Of a stretch of 64,000 nt of DNA, positions 43,576 through 53,559 are shown one piece after another. Position 1 is the stretch's first letter; each line of letters begins with the position of its first letter. Position numbers and translations under genes: made by a program. The DNA is from Spodoptera frugiperda (Eukaryota; Arthropoda; Insecta; Lepidoptera; Noctuidae): positions 9,288,327 through 9,352,326 of the forward strand of contig NC_064242.1 of the NCBI RefSeq assembly GCF_023101765.2, written 5' to 3'. A model generated the notes under the pieces. That model saw only the letters and a list, made by a program, of their open reading frames with translations. It did not search any database and was not told the origin of the DNA.

Positions 43576-44584
43576 AATATATATAAATAAGTTCTAAATC
43601 ATGCTTGAAAGATAAAAGGCTTAAAAATGCAGAGTTATCACGAAGTCACATCAGCCTCATTATTATTCAACAGTATTGACATAGCGATTAACGAAACAAT
43701 GACTCATTATAAGTTCTCAGTAAAAGTCAAGAAGCTCGATTGAACCATTCTGTTTATTGTTTTAGATTCCGTATCGGAGAACGAACCTTTGTTCTACGTG
43801 AGTTTCAAACGCGACCTGTATATAGTGGTATTGGCAGATTGCAACAGTTTATGTCTAGATTTGGAGCGCATTTTGGTTTCAACGGTCGATTGGCACGGAA
43901 GAAACGTTCCCTTAGTCAACTGCAATAAGCAAATAGCTTCGTAAATATGCACTTTTTTATTTTTTCTTTTTAACCATGTTTAGGCGACAGTATTTTGGCT
44001 TTCAGCCAGACGGCCGGTCACGAAATGTTATTTATTATCTGTGCTAATGGCGCGGACATTATTAAATTATGATAGTTCGTTTGTTACGATAACAGCGTAC
44101 ATTTTGATGACAACAACGATAAAAAACATAAATTGGTAGTTATTATGAACAATGTCGTTGAGTTCTGATGAAAGATAATAAAGTTTTTTGTTACCGTTCG
44201 GCCTAGTAATGTAGGTGACATAAGGTTTGGCTTACGTAAGTGAAGGCCTAATTAGTAAGCAAGCCGTCGCCTTCTGTTGTATTGATTTAAATGAAAGCCA
44301 AAGCGTTTGAGGTGCAAGGAGGATTTATTGAAATCCAACGTCTCGCGTTATTTGCTTTCTATCTATAGAAATGTTTAGCTATTAGTCGGAGCTGGGACGA
44401 AGAGGTCAATCCTTTCATTAAGTCAATAACTTTTGACCTAATTTTGATGTTGTTACTGCCAGTAGATTTATCCTCAGAGCGTTTAGCACACCTGCTGAGA
44501 TTTCTAACTATTGCTAAGAATTTTAGTGTCTTTTTCGGTACCAAAATTCTGTGTTTTCTCACATTTGGCTCTTGTGTCCATAGT
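43576..44584. other. Intergenic DNA, nothing recognised
   Basis: No gene or repeat was recognised. Short open frames at 43740-43928 and 44359-44689 lack family resemblance; the latter runs into a SINE. Confidence 0.45.
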
Positions 44585-45022
44585 TCGGTGATGCCTGATC
44601 CGGAGCTGCGGACTACCTAGCGGGTTTACGATTCCGGATCTAAAAGCAAGAGTAGGAACAGGGTGGTTCTTAATCAGTAAGTCTGACACTCCCTCTCGCC
44701 TCGGGAAGTGGAAACTATCGTTTTCTTTTCTTCTCCTCTAATAACATCTTCTGATTTGTTTCGTTGCGGGATCCAAGACAGTCATTCATTTCCCTGGGAC
44801 GCGCCGGACTTCAGTGTTCCGGTGTTTTCATGTTTGTATCTACTGTAGATCCTGGCTTACAGGAGTTGCAGCGGTATGGGAGGTTGTGGCGGGCTTGTCC
44901 CAAAAAAAAAAAAAAAAAAAAAAACTCCCTCTCGCCTCTATTCTTCCAGTGTTCCATTTATGTTTTGCCTCATGTGTTACATTAGCGAAACAGGCGGGAT
45001 GATTTTCCCCCCTTAAAAAAAA
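44585..45022 (-). mobile_element. SINE family C copy interrupted by a retroinsertion
   Basis: The complement of the family runs GATCCGGAGCTGCGGACTAC, CTAGCGGGTTTAC, GAGTAGGAACAGGGTGG and CTGACACTCCCTCTCGCCTC, up to 44702. It resumes with the duplicated ACTCCCTCTCGCCTC at 44924-44938 and ends GGGATGATTTTCCCCCCTTA plus an A-run at about 45022. The break holds a 221-bp insert with its own poly(A). The segment 44939-44989 between the second repeat and the family end is diverged. Confidence 0.75.
44703..44923 (+). mobile_element. 221-bp retroinsertion with A-tail and 15-bp target duplication
   Basis: ACTCCCTCTCGCCTC at 44688-44702 is repeated exactly at 44924-44938 and flanks the insert. The insert ends in an uninterrupted run of about 22 A (44902-44923). 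These are the marks of LINE-mediated target-primed reverse transcription. The inserted body includes GGACGCGCCGGACTTCAGTG, GATCCTGGCTTACAGGAGTT and GTTGTGGCGGGCTTGTCCC. It matches none of the other families in the window. It could be a 5'-truncated LINE end, a further SINE, or a processed transcript copy. Confidence 0.8.
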
Positions 45023-45529
45023 AGTGGTGGACTATCAGTTGTTGCTAATACCTTATCCATGTTCTTTAACATTTCTGTTCACAAGTATAGTACGATACGT
45101 ATAGTGAAGATCTCAAAATTATAGCTATGACCATGTAGATCTTGTACCCATATTCCTAATGCAGTGTCCAATTTATATGTAACATTGATCGTTAAATCGC
45201 AAGCTACTGAGTGCATAAATAAAGTTGTTGCAGCTGTGCCCAGTAACAGCTTAGAGCTTCGCCATGTGGTCCATTCACTGGCATCTATACAGTACTGGAT
45301 TATCAATGAATTAGTTTGCATTTTGCATTTGTAGTTCAAGAGATTGATGTAGGTCCTTCTTTATGTATCTTTGCATTGCGTAGTATCTAGTGTGATGTGT
45401 AGTGTATAGGACAATGTATGTAACGATATATAGAAAAAAAATGGTAGAAATAGACTTGAAAGGTAAATTAATTTGGGTAAAGTCACACTTGTACTTGCAA
45501 ATCTAAATGTATTTCTCCATGCCTAAGAT
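45023..45529. other. Intergenic DNA, nothing recognised
   Basis: An 86-codon minus-strand frame (45079-45339) has no family resemblance. No repeat was recognised. Confidence 0.4.
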
Positions 45530-45622
45530 TTTTTTATTGTATAATCCGATAGACGAGCAGACGGATCATCTGATGGTAAGTATTCGCCGCCGCCCATGGA
45601 TATCCGAAACACGAACAGTAGA
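45530..45622 (-). mobile_element. SINE family B 3' end
   Basis: TTATTGTATAATCCGATAGA, CGAGCAGACGGATCATCTGA, TGGTAAGTATTCGCCGCCGC and CCATGGATATCCGAAACACG is the complement of the last ~90 bp of family B. The rest is missing. Confidence 0.75.
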
Positions 45623-46174
45623 AAATCATGAAGATAGGTTTTAGTGAGTTGTAGTAATGTAAGATTGAGTCACCGAATTAATCAACCATTTGATTTAGAT
45701 CCTGTTTCTAGTTGGAAAAATGCCAGACAAACATAGATGATGAGTATTCAATAGAATTATCACACAATACTGATGGTATAGCAAAATGATTCTTATAAAC
45801 ATCGCATTAGGGACTCCACAAAAATGCCTGAGTCAGCAAGTACCTTCTTATGTAAAGATATAATTTCGCTACCAAGAATACTTGGGCAGACTCGAGTGGA
45901 ATTGTCGAGTTGACGCCGTTGTCGAAAGACTCGGAATCAGGCGGCGTGAATTCGTTGTCAGTTGAAGTTTTTGTCGAAAGAGGAACAAAACAGAAAATGT
46001 AAGAACATTTTTTTTACCCTGTGTTGACTTGTTGCCATGTTTCCTTTAGAAAATGGTATGTTTCATCAGATGTATGTATGAATATAGAACCAAATATTTG
46101 GGTGCTTCGTGGGCTATTTTAAAGTTTTTCTGAGAAATAAATTGGGGTTCGAACGGACGTTATGGACGTTAACT

Positions 46175-46285
46175 CTTTTACCCAAAAAATGCTGAACGGG
46201 TTTTAATGTTTTGCATACGACTAGGCCATGACCTAGATAACACGTAGGATACTTTTTATTCCTACGTCGAGCGATACTCCAAACA
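46175..46285 (+). mobile_element. Helitron-like fragment, decayed
   Basis: AAAATGCTGAACGGGTTTTA, TGTTTTGCATACGACTAGGC and TGACCTAGATAACACGTAGG, then ATACTTTTTATTCCTACG, follow the generic order of the Helitron-like repeats ('ctgaacggattttgatgaaattt', 'ggcatacagatag'). The ends are not recognisable. Confidence 0.45.
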
Positions 46286-47567
46286 ATATGAACGTTTAAA
46301 TATTTCAGCCATCAGAAGAACGTTACAGACGTCCAATTTTTTTATGATTTAAATAAAACTTGTATAATGGAACTGTTCGCGAGAAATAGCTTCAGTGACG
46401 GAACCCATTGTACTACTGCGTATTCAAACAACCACTAACATTCCCTGTAGTTATTGTGCAGCAAATTGCATTTTCTTTTATTCCTCGCTCAACTTTAGTA
46501 AACTCTGCAATGCAATGTGTTGTAAGTTTTTCTAGACAGCCTAAATTTGGAGGACCCGTACTCGAGTTTTAATTAAAGAAAATCTTCGTACCTGATGTAA
46601 TATCCAACTGTATTTAGGTACAATGTACCGTAACAAAGTTACGCTTTTACAACACAGGCACACAACGAAGGTAACTATGAGTAGGTATTGTAGGTACACA
46701 GTGGTTCCGTCAGGCTTTATATCACGACCCAATGTTTCTCGCCCGCTGTTTACATGGGAATCAATAAAACAAGGGACTCGCCAAAATGTAAACACGAACA
46801 CTATACTCCTCTCCGTCTACACAACTATATAAGAGTAGGACAACAAACGAAATGTAACAGCGAAATTCATTTGATTATCATTAGGTTAAAACAGGGCCTG
46901 GCGCCGCTGATCGCGTGACGTCCCACTAAAGAACATGCATCCCTGGAGAATTGTTTCCTGTTAATCTATACTGTTAATACAACCTTAACACTAAAGGAAT
47001 AAAGTTGAAAATGAGTTATGGAGCAACCTTTCCTCTAGGGTTGTATCGCTATCATTATTAAGGTAATGAGTCATTGCGTTAAGTGGATCTATAAAATGAG
47101 TCATGGTACTAGGTTAGTATTTTTGAACGGAGAAAGGCAAGTTGCAGTGCATGTTGACACAGTGCGGCTTAATGTGCGTGGGTGGAAGTTCGTCGACCTC
47201 GGAAAGGTGTCTTTGATACTATGCTGCGAACGTATCGGGAGAAAGTCGTATTTGGAAAACAGCCGAAGGAAACTAAAACGCGTAAAACGTCCCTGCATTT
47301 TACGGGAATGTTCCCCATGGCGCACGTTTTAAAAGAATGGTTGTTCGTCCTTTTTGGTGTAACGTTGTCACTATAGCGAACATTTTTCATGACGTTCGTT
47401 TTGTAGAAAAAAAAAAGAAATGGCCCTATTCTAACAAATGTGCATGTATATTGGATCTGCGTTTACATAAAACGATCGGTTTTGTAAATAGCTTCGACCT
47501 GAGTAATAATTGGGCCTTCAATCTTGTAGTCAGTTTCAGACCTTAGTCTGAATTAGAAAAAGGTTTT
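46286..47567. other. Intergenic DNA, nothing recognised
   Basis: Overlapping open frames on both strands at 46541-46832 and 47066-47390 have no family resemblance. Their mutual overlap argues for chance. No repeat was recognised. Confidence 0.4.
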
Positions 47568-47756
47568 TTATTGACTGCACAGTTGGCGCGGTGGCTGGGC
47601 AACAGGCTGTACAACGTGACGCGGGTTCGATTCCCACATGGAGCAACTCTTTGTGTGATCCACATATTGTTGTTTCGGGTGTGGGTGTCACGTGTGTATG
47701 TGAGACATAGATCTCCTATCCTATCGTAAGTAGGGAAACGTTTAATACAAAAAGGA
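47568..47756 (+). mobile_element. SINE family A copy
   Basis: The head TTGACTGCACAGTTGGCGCG and GCGGGTTCGATTCCCACATG is followed by CAACTCTTTGTGTGATCCAC, ATTGTTGTTTCGGGTGTGGG and GTGTCACGTGTGTATGTGAG. The end is GGGAAACGTTTAATACAAAA. The central 'gtttgtaaacgcacccacgac' block is deleted relative to 32485-32692. Confidence 0.85.
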
Positions 47757-48347
47757 TTAAAAAAAACTTCACAGGGATGACTTATTTGTTTAACAGTTAG
47801 TCCCATTTGCAGTGTACAGTGCAATTTTATAGGGCACAAATTAATTTCCTAACAAACAAAAGCTATAGATAAATATGTACGGTGTTTAACAAGGCAGGCA
47901 TAGACAACAATGTTCCAATAATATCTCCTACTAATAAGGTATTGCATAAATCGTACCGTTATTGCTATCGTGGACTGTAGTCCAAGAGCCGGCAATGAAT
48001 TTTGTGCAAGTATTTTAAGTTTATCGTGGCTTGAGCTCTTTGCTTTGTAGTATGAGATTGGTGGAAGATTGTATTTTGGTAAACATGAATAATCAGTTAA
48101 GTATTTACTCTTAAAATGACTAAGCGTTTAATGTTGTCGCTCTATTCCATTGGACTTATATCACAATCGCTTTATTTGGAGAAAAATCGAAGGTGCATTA
48201 TAGCTTATGTCATATCAATTGTTCTCTAGTAAAATTAAAAAGTGATCGAAACCAAAACTTTAAGGAATATGTAACAACAACATTAATTATTAGTCATTAG
48301 ACCTTAAGTTGCGTGACCAACTGGGTCCTTAATTGTTACCCACATCA

Positions 48348-48546
48348 TCACTACATAGTATAAAACTAAGTCGCTTTCTCTGTCCTTATGTCCCTTTGTA
48401 TGCTTAAATCTTTAAAACTACGCAACGGATTTTGATGCGGTTTTTTTAGTAGATAAAGTGATTCAAGAGAATGGTTTATATGTATAATACATGCATAATA
48501 TATGTATATCACCATTGCACCCATGTGAAGCTGGGACGGTTCGCTA
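48348..48546 (+). mobile_element. Non-autonomous Helitron-like element
   Basis: It starts TCACTACATAGTATAAAACT and ends GGTTCGCTAG before T, with 5' TC and 3' CTAG as in Helitrons. The blocks AAGTCGCTTTCTCTGTCCTT, TTTGTATGCTTAAATCTTTA and AACGGATTTTGATGCGGTTT match 29493-29688. There is no coding capacity. Confidence 0.8.
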
Positions 48547-48555
48547 GTATTATAT

Positions 48556-48606
48556 AAGAACTATATCATATTGAGGAAATAAATAAAGAATTTGAATTTG
48601 AATTTG
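48556..48606 (+). mobile_element. LINE 3' tail with TTTGAA repeats
   Basis: GAGGAAATAAATAAAGAATT, then (TGAATT)n, resembles the A-rich, TTGAAT-repeated tails of lepidopteran non-LTR elements. Only the tail is present. It immediately follows a Helitron-like element. Confidence 0.5.
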
Positions 48607-48851
48607 GAAAATATCAGCCAACGAGTAACAAGTATTAGGTAACTGACCAGCAACGACGACATTCTTGTCTCCCAATAAATCCAAAGCTTTACCAAGAACT
48701 TTGAATACTTAACCAACCGATTAAATACACTAAAAGAATATTACAACGTCTTTCTTTGTCCTACTTTCTGAAATGGCTTCATTATGGCCATCATTAAGTC
48801 GAACATTATTGGTTTTGACGCCTACGATCACACGTTTCTTTAATCAATGGT

Positions 48852-48970
48852 ATAAACGGCGTCAAGCTATACAAACCAGTTTATCCTGCTCTCGCTTTGT
48901 ATGACCATTCCATACATTCTACGGTCAGTTTATACTGGTTTTGTGTAGCTTGATGTGAAACCATGTGTAT
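48852..48970 (+). repeat. MITE family J copy
   Basis: GTCAAGCTATACAAACCAGT pairs, imperfectly inverted, with ACTGGTTTTGTGTAGCTTGA. The centre carries CTCGCTTTGTATGACC. Two related copies are at 42996-43106 (plus) and 19757-19868 (minus). It is about 110 bp, non-coding and foldable. Confidence 0.8.
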
Positions 48971-49279
48971 ATGCATAGATGCAAATGTTATGGTAAAACT
49001 TAGAGTGAAGAGGTACATATTGAGTGATGTTGCTGGTTTTATTAAGTTCTTTCGTAAAGTTATGGTGATCAGCTTATTTCGTAATTATTACTTTAATCTA
49101 GTGTGATTGTGACATGTTGAATGGTATCGGTGACTAGTGTTACATAAGAAGATTTGAATTTAACTGATTTTTTGTTGGCTCTCAAAGGGTTAGGAGTTTA
49201 TCTTCATGTGTTGTTTCTCTAAGTGCGATGTTGGGTTTAAAATCTTTATTGCACTAATTACCACAAAAATTACTAAATG
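48971..49279. other. Intergenic DNA, nothing recognised
   Basis: AT-rich; no gene or repeat recognised. Confidence 0.4.
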
Positions 49280-49360
49280 CAGTAAAGTCAAAATAAAAAG
49301 AGTAAGGCACTTTTGAAAGTGAAACGAATAAAAAAAATATCAGTCCTCTAGTGAATTTGC
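49280..49360 (+). mobile_element. Retroelement tail family F, decayed
   Basis: AGTAAAGTCAAAATAAAAAG, AGGCACTTTTGAAAGTG and ATATCAGTCCTCTAGTGAAT follow the order of the better copy at 52278-52460. Confidence 0.5.
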
Positions 49361-49935
49361 TATTAGTACTTGTTAGGTATCTATTTGTAGACTAGTTTTT
49401 CTAATAAAATATACAGGCAAATAGGAATCCATCTTTATTTCTCCTCGCGTTGGTATAGCATAGCAACATAAAACAAAGAATTTGATTATTTCAAAATAAT
49501 TATTATATAACTCTCCTTGACTTATGGGATTCATTGTCAAATCCATTTGAAAATTACGACAAACGTGAGTTTCGCGGAACACATTCGAAGCTCTATGACT
49601 TCTCAGAAAAATTGTAGGTACACATAATAGCATTAATAAACCATTCATCCAATTCGCAGACTGATTTAATTTAAAACTCATTCAATCGTAATAACCTCAA
49701 TAGTACAATACAATTTAGACTCTAATGCACATATTGTTAAACGAAGGTTAGCATTGAATTTTACAATAACGTAAGGTTAGTAATTGCGTAACTGTATGAA
49801 TGAGGTCTTGGTCAGATGACTGGTCTAAATATCCCGAAATAACAAAGATCATAAGTATATCAATGTTCCTATAAATAATTGACTGAAGGAACAGTTAAGA
49901 ATAGGAAAAATATGTTAGATATCTTTATATTTTTA

Positions 49936-50100
49936 AGTGCGGGAGAGCCTTACTTCGGCTCGACCGGAATGATGCCACGGCTTCACCGAAAACCGACGTG
50001 AAACAACGCTTGCGTTGTGTTTCGTGGCATGGGTGAGGTTACCGGAGGCCCAATTCCTCCCCTCCCAATCTTCCCAATCCCCGATTCTCCAACAACACTA
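49936..50100 (+). mobile_element. SINE family B 5' half
   Basis: AGTGCGGGAGAGCCTTACTT, CGGCTCGACCGGAATGATGC, CACGGCTTCACCGAAAACCG, ACAACGCTTGCGTTGTGTTT and GAGGTTACCGGAGGCCCAAT, then TCTTCCCAATCCCCGATTCT, follow the family order. The 3' half is missing after about 50100. Confidence 0.8.
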
Positions 50101-50667
50101 GGGAAACGTAGTCTGTGTAAGATACCTCTCGGTATTTCCCGTTCTTATCGGCTTTCTGCCCTTACCTTTTCTTGATAATGTTAAAAAAATAATATATATT
50201 TGAAACCTTGAGTTTGGCTCTTAGTAACAAATCTTATGAATTTTAGACCTATCAATCCCAATGCTAATTCTGGAAATGTCCTAAACAATTATTTGAAACG
50301 GACAAGTCGAAGGCTTTCTCTTTTGCCAAGTTAGGTGGTCAAGATAGCAAAAAAACTTTTCGGCTTAGTCCCTACTTTGTAAGATCTTGATTATGTGAAG
50401 GATTAAGGTCTAGTGTTACCTAGAATAGACGAGGGAGTAAATGCTATTCAACAAAGTTAGCAAGAAAGTTTTCATACTAAGGGAATTTCAAGTTCCTTTG
50501 TAATATCTTAAATTTTATCCTTCACTCTATTATAGTTTCTGTGTCAAAGACCTGGAAACAGTTATCTAAAAATCACGATAAGACGATTTATATTTTTCCA
50601 AGTTCTTCCAATATTAAGATACCACATACACCCTACTTTTTACTGAGTGGAGCCCACTCAACAGGAT

Positions 50668-50820
50668 CAGACGTCGCGGCAGGCCAAGAAAGAGATGGCG
50701 AAGTGAGCTTGACACCTACGGTAAGGATTGGCCGCAGAAAGCTCTTCACAGAGAGAAGTGAAAGGATGATAGGGACGTCTTTGCCCTGCGGTAGGATGAT
50801 CACGGCTAAAAATAAATAAA
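50668..50820 (+). mobile_element. LINE protein C-terminal remnant with A-rich tail
   Basis: One frame encodes RRGRPRKRWRSELDTYGKDW, then PQKALHREK, a stop codon, and KDDRDVFALR. This is the GRPxxRWxDELD..W...A.DRE.W ending common to RTE-like and related non-LTR retrotransposons. Stop codons show it is dead. AAAAATAAATAAAT at about 50807 is a probable 3' tail. A 92-codon frame in another phase (50541-50819) is spurious. Confidence 0.65.
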
Positions 50821-50830
50821 TACTTTTCAC

Positions 50831-52277
50831 TAGTTATTAGTCCCATGTAACATAAACGAAGAGCCTATTGCTATATTCGAAAAGTGAATACACCATAACT
50901 TCTTGTTCAGCAATCATTATGGAAACCGCTTAATCAAGGAGGTGCTCACATTTCAAGAAACTACTTCAAATTGCCGTGCAATACTTTACTTTTGTATTAT
51001 TGTATGTGTATTACAATTCATTGCAGTGTTCAATACTGTTTACAGTATTGAACACAATACTAGAAGACACTAAAACTTTTTTCTTCAACGCCACTGTCGC
51101 ACCACTACCATCAATTCCATTCCACCGTCTCGCAGACTGTTCTTGAAAGAGCTACGAAGATAAACTAAGTTGAAATGTAAATGTTTAGAATACTAATGTC
51201 ACTTCATAAGTGACTACTGTGAAGAACATTGGATAACAGTTTTAGTTTTACTCTAGTCTAGGTATTTGAGTTTTAAAACACGTGTAACTGTGACTGTAGT
51301 TATGCCTTTGTTTAAAAGGTAGGAGAAAGAATCTATCTGGATTATTATTTTGTTTAAAGACTCGGAGAATGTTTAATGTTCAGCATTTTTAGTTGTTTAA
51401 ATATTTGCTGAGTAATTTATCTATATTTTATGTAAAAGGTAACCTTCTATATGTATCAATATCATAAGGCAAACATAAAGAGGAGATGCCATAATGTGAT
51501 TGTGCAATGTGACAAAATAAATGGGTCCTGCCCAATGATGTTATAAGAAAAAGGTGTAGATAGGTAATAAACGCTCAGAAAGTGGCACATTAAAATGTGG
51601 ACAGTTGGCAACGTTTTTGTAGTATGGAACTGTATGTTGGAACATAGAGAGAGGTGTGGTTTGTAACGTCTCGTGCTTCCCGTAAAATATATTCAAATAT
51701 ATATATAAAAGGAAATCTAGTTATGACATCTCCTCTTTTTATTTCCTTCATAATCACTATCGATTTATTATTTTGACGTTTTTGATCAGATTTTAATAAG
51801 GGATATTAATAAACAACCGGGCATAATTATTTTAACCTTCCTTTCTTATTCTAATTTTAACATTTCCTGAAAGCGATAGAAATAGAAGATCGAACATACC
51901 ATTTTATGTATAGCTTAATTACTTTTGTTATTTATAGCTTAATTTTATATTAGTTTAAGTAAATTACACGCGATAATATGCACGGGAAAAGTTAATCACT
52001 ATATTTGAATGCCTCGCAACTATTACAACTTCACCTAGGTCGGAATAGCAAATGTTATGGAATTAGTAATCGGAAGTTTTGCAATAATACGAACGTGCTC
52101 AGTGTTTGTGTACACTGTACCTAAGTGTAGTGTAATTTTAGCGGTACATGAACACGTGGCTTCGTGTGTAGCTCGTAACGCAGTAATACATACTTTAAAA
52201 TGTCGTGCACCATGATTCGGATTTCATTAATCTTATTTCTAAGAGATTATGTTAGATTGATGAGATTAAGTTCTGAG
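50831..52277. other. Intergenic DNA with one short palindrome
   Basis: No gene was recognised. 51026-51055 is GTGTTCAATACTGT, TT, then its perfect complement (14-bp arms, 2-nt loop). The rest is AT-rich. Confidence 0.45.
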
Positions 52278-52460
52278 TTTAAAGTCAAAGTCAACATGAA
52301 TTATTTGACATAGACCGGGAAGGCACTTTTGCAAATACATACTACAATATAAAAATAATATCTGTCTGTCGGTCAATCCTCTAGTGAAGCCATTTGCTCG
52401 TTCCAAAGTGTAGATTCCTATAGAGAAGAACGAACAAGAAGGCAGAAAGAATCAGGTTCA
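52278..52460 (+). mobile_element. Retroelement tail family F, best copy
   Basis: AAAGTCAAAGTCAACATGAA, ACCGGGAAGGCACTTTTGCA, CTGTCTGTCGGTCAATCCTC, TAGTGAAGCCATTTGCTCGT, CCAAAGTGTAGATTCCTATA and AGAACGAACAAGAAGGC. I recognise these blocks as a moderately conserved dispersed element of moths, probably a retroelement 3' part. Fragments recur at 23250 and 49280. Confidence 0.6.
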
Positions 52461-52873
52461 CAATACAATTATTGGGTACATTGTTTCGTTGGTTCGATTA
52501 TTTGAGAACGATGTAACACTCATATTCAGTCAAATAAATCGAAAAGCGAGTTTTGATTAATGTTTAGCTAACTAAAAACTAGGTCTAGTCATTAAGGTTA
52601 GAGTTGCCGAAATACCTTCCGAGAGATGCGAATTATTGAAAATTACAGTAAGTTCAGTAAGTTTGTGACGCTCTACAGTCTACAATGTCACCGATAATTT
52701 AAAATACTTACATCAACTTTTTACGCTGCTGCCAAATTCCTCATCTCTGAGAATTACGGAAATGAGAAGACTAAATATTACAGACATGTTTAGAACACGA
52801 GACGTTACTTAGTTTGGTAGTAAACGCGCAACATACCATTATTAACTTTAGTTCATTACATTACATTATTTCG

Positions 52874-53550
52874 GAGTGTGCGGGGGAATTGCACAACTTG
52901 ATTCCCCCTAGTCCTTTCCATCATCGAACCACAAGGCAATCGGCGAAGCGCTACCGCTTCATGGTAGATATCCCACCCACTCGCACGAAGCGCTTCGCTT
53001 TAACCCGCCAGTGGTGACGTATATTCGTCTTACATAGTTGGTGACCCTGGTCTCCTGCACCGTGGTTCTGTGCTTCTTGTATTTTTTTTTTTTAAATTGT
53101 TTATGCTATTATGAATTGGAAAGGATATAAAACAGGATATTAACATAGAAAGGACATAAAATTATATAAATATAAAAACAGAAAATAAAAGATATACATT
53201 GACATAGAAAGGACATAGATATGGCATAAAAATAAAACGCCCGCGTCGCTGTTGCAGGGTGGACAAATGGTAGAGGGCATGCATTATGGCAGCTACTCGA
53301 AATCGCAACGTAATTCGATAAACAGTTTAAAAAATATTCTTAGTTCTTAAACTACCCGGTCTCACAGACATATAGGTCACCAATGGCTTACTTGTGCGAA
53401 CTGCTAGGGAGTGGAACTCCTTGCCGCAGTCTGTGTTTCCTGATGGATTTGACCTGGGAATCTTCAAAGCTCGAGTGAATAGGTTGCTTATAGGCAGACG
53501 TGCTCCATCGTAGGCCGCATCATCACAGGCGAGATAGCGGCCAAACTGTA
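52874..53550 (+). mobile_element. Jockey-type LINE C-terminus, split by an insertion
   Basis: Segment 52874-53000 encodes SECAGELHNLIPPSPFHHRT, then TRQSAKRYRFMVDIPPTRTK and RFA. Segment 53375-53512 encodes LLVRTAREWNSLPQSVFPDG, then FDLGIFKARVNRLLIGRRAP, S and a stop. These two parts are contiguous in the C-terminal region of lepidopteran Jockey-like pol proteins as I know them, but here they are about 370 bp apart. The insert (about 53010-53370) is AT-rich, has a T-run (53083-53095), and repeats AACATAGAAAGGACATA-like units. After the stop comes the family 3' end (GGCCGCATCATCAC) with an A-rich tail. Confidence 0.75.
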
Positions 53551-53559
53551 AAAAATAAA

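Noticed and set aside
44764..45002. 73- and 62-codon frames ending in poly-lysine
   Set aside because: The lysines come from the A-tail of a retroinsertion; the frames cross the insertion boundary.
51026..51055. 14-bp-arm palindrome as a terminator or origin
   Set aside because: Intrinsic terminators are not expected in insect nuclear DNA, and nothing else links it to a function. Kept only as a note.
52814..53017. 67-codon open frame as a new gene
   Set aside because: Its C-terminal two thirds match the Jockey-like LINE C-terminal region; the start is fortuitous.
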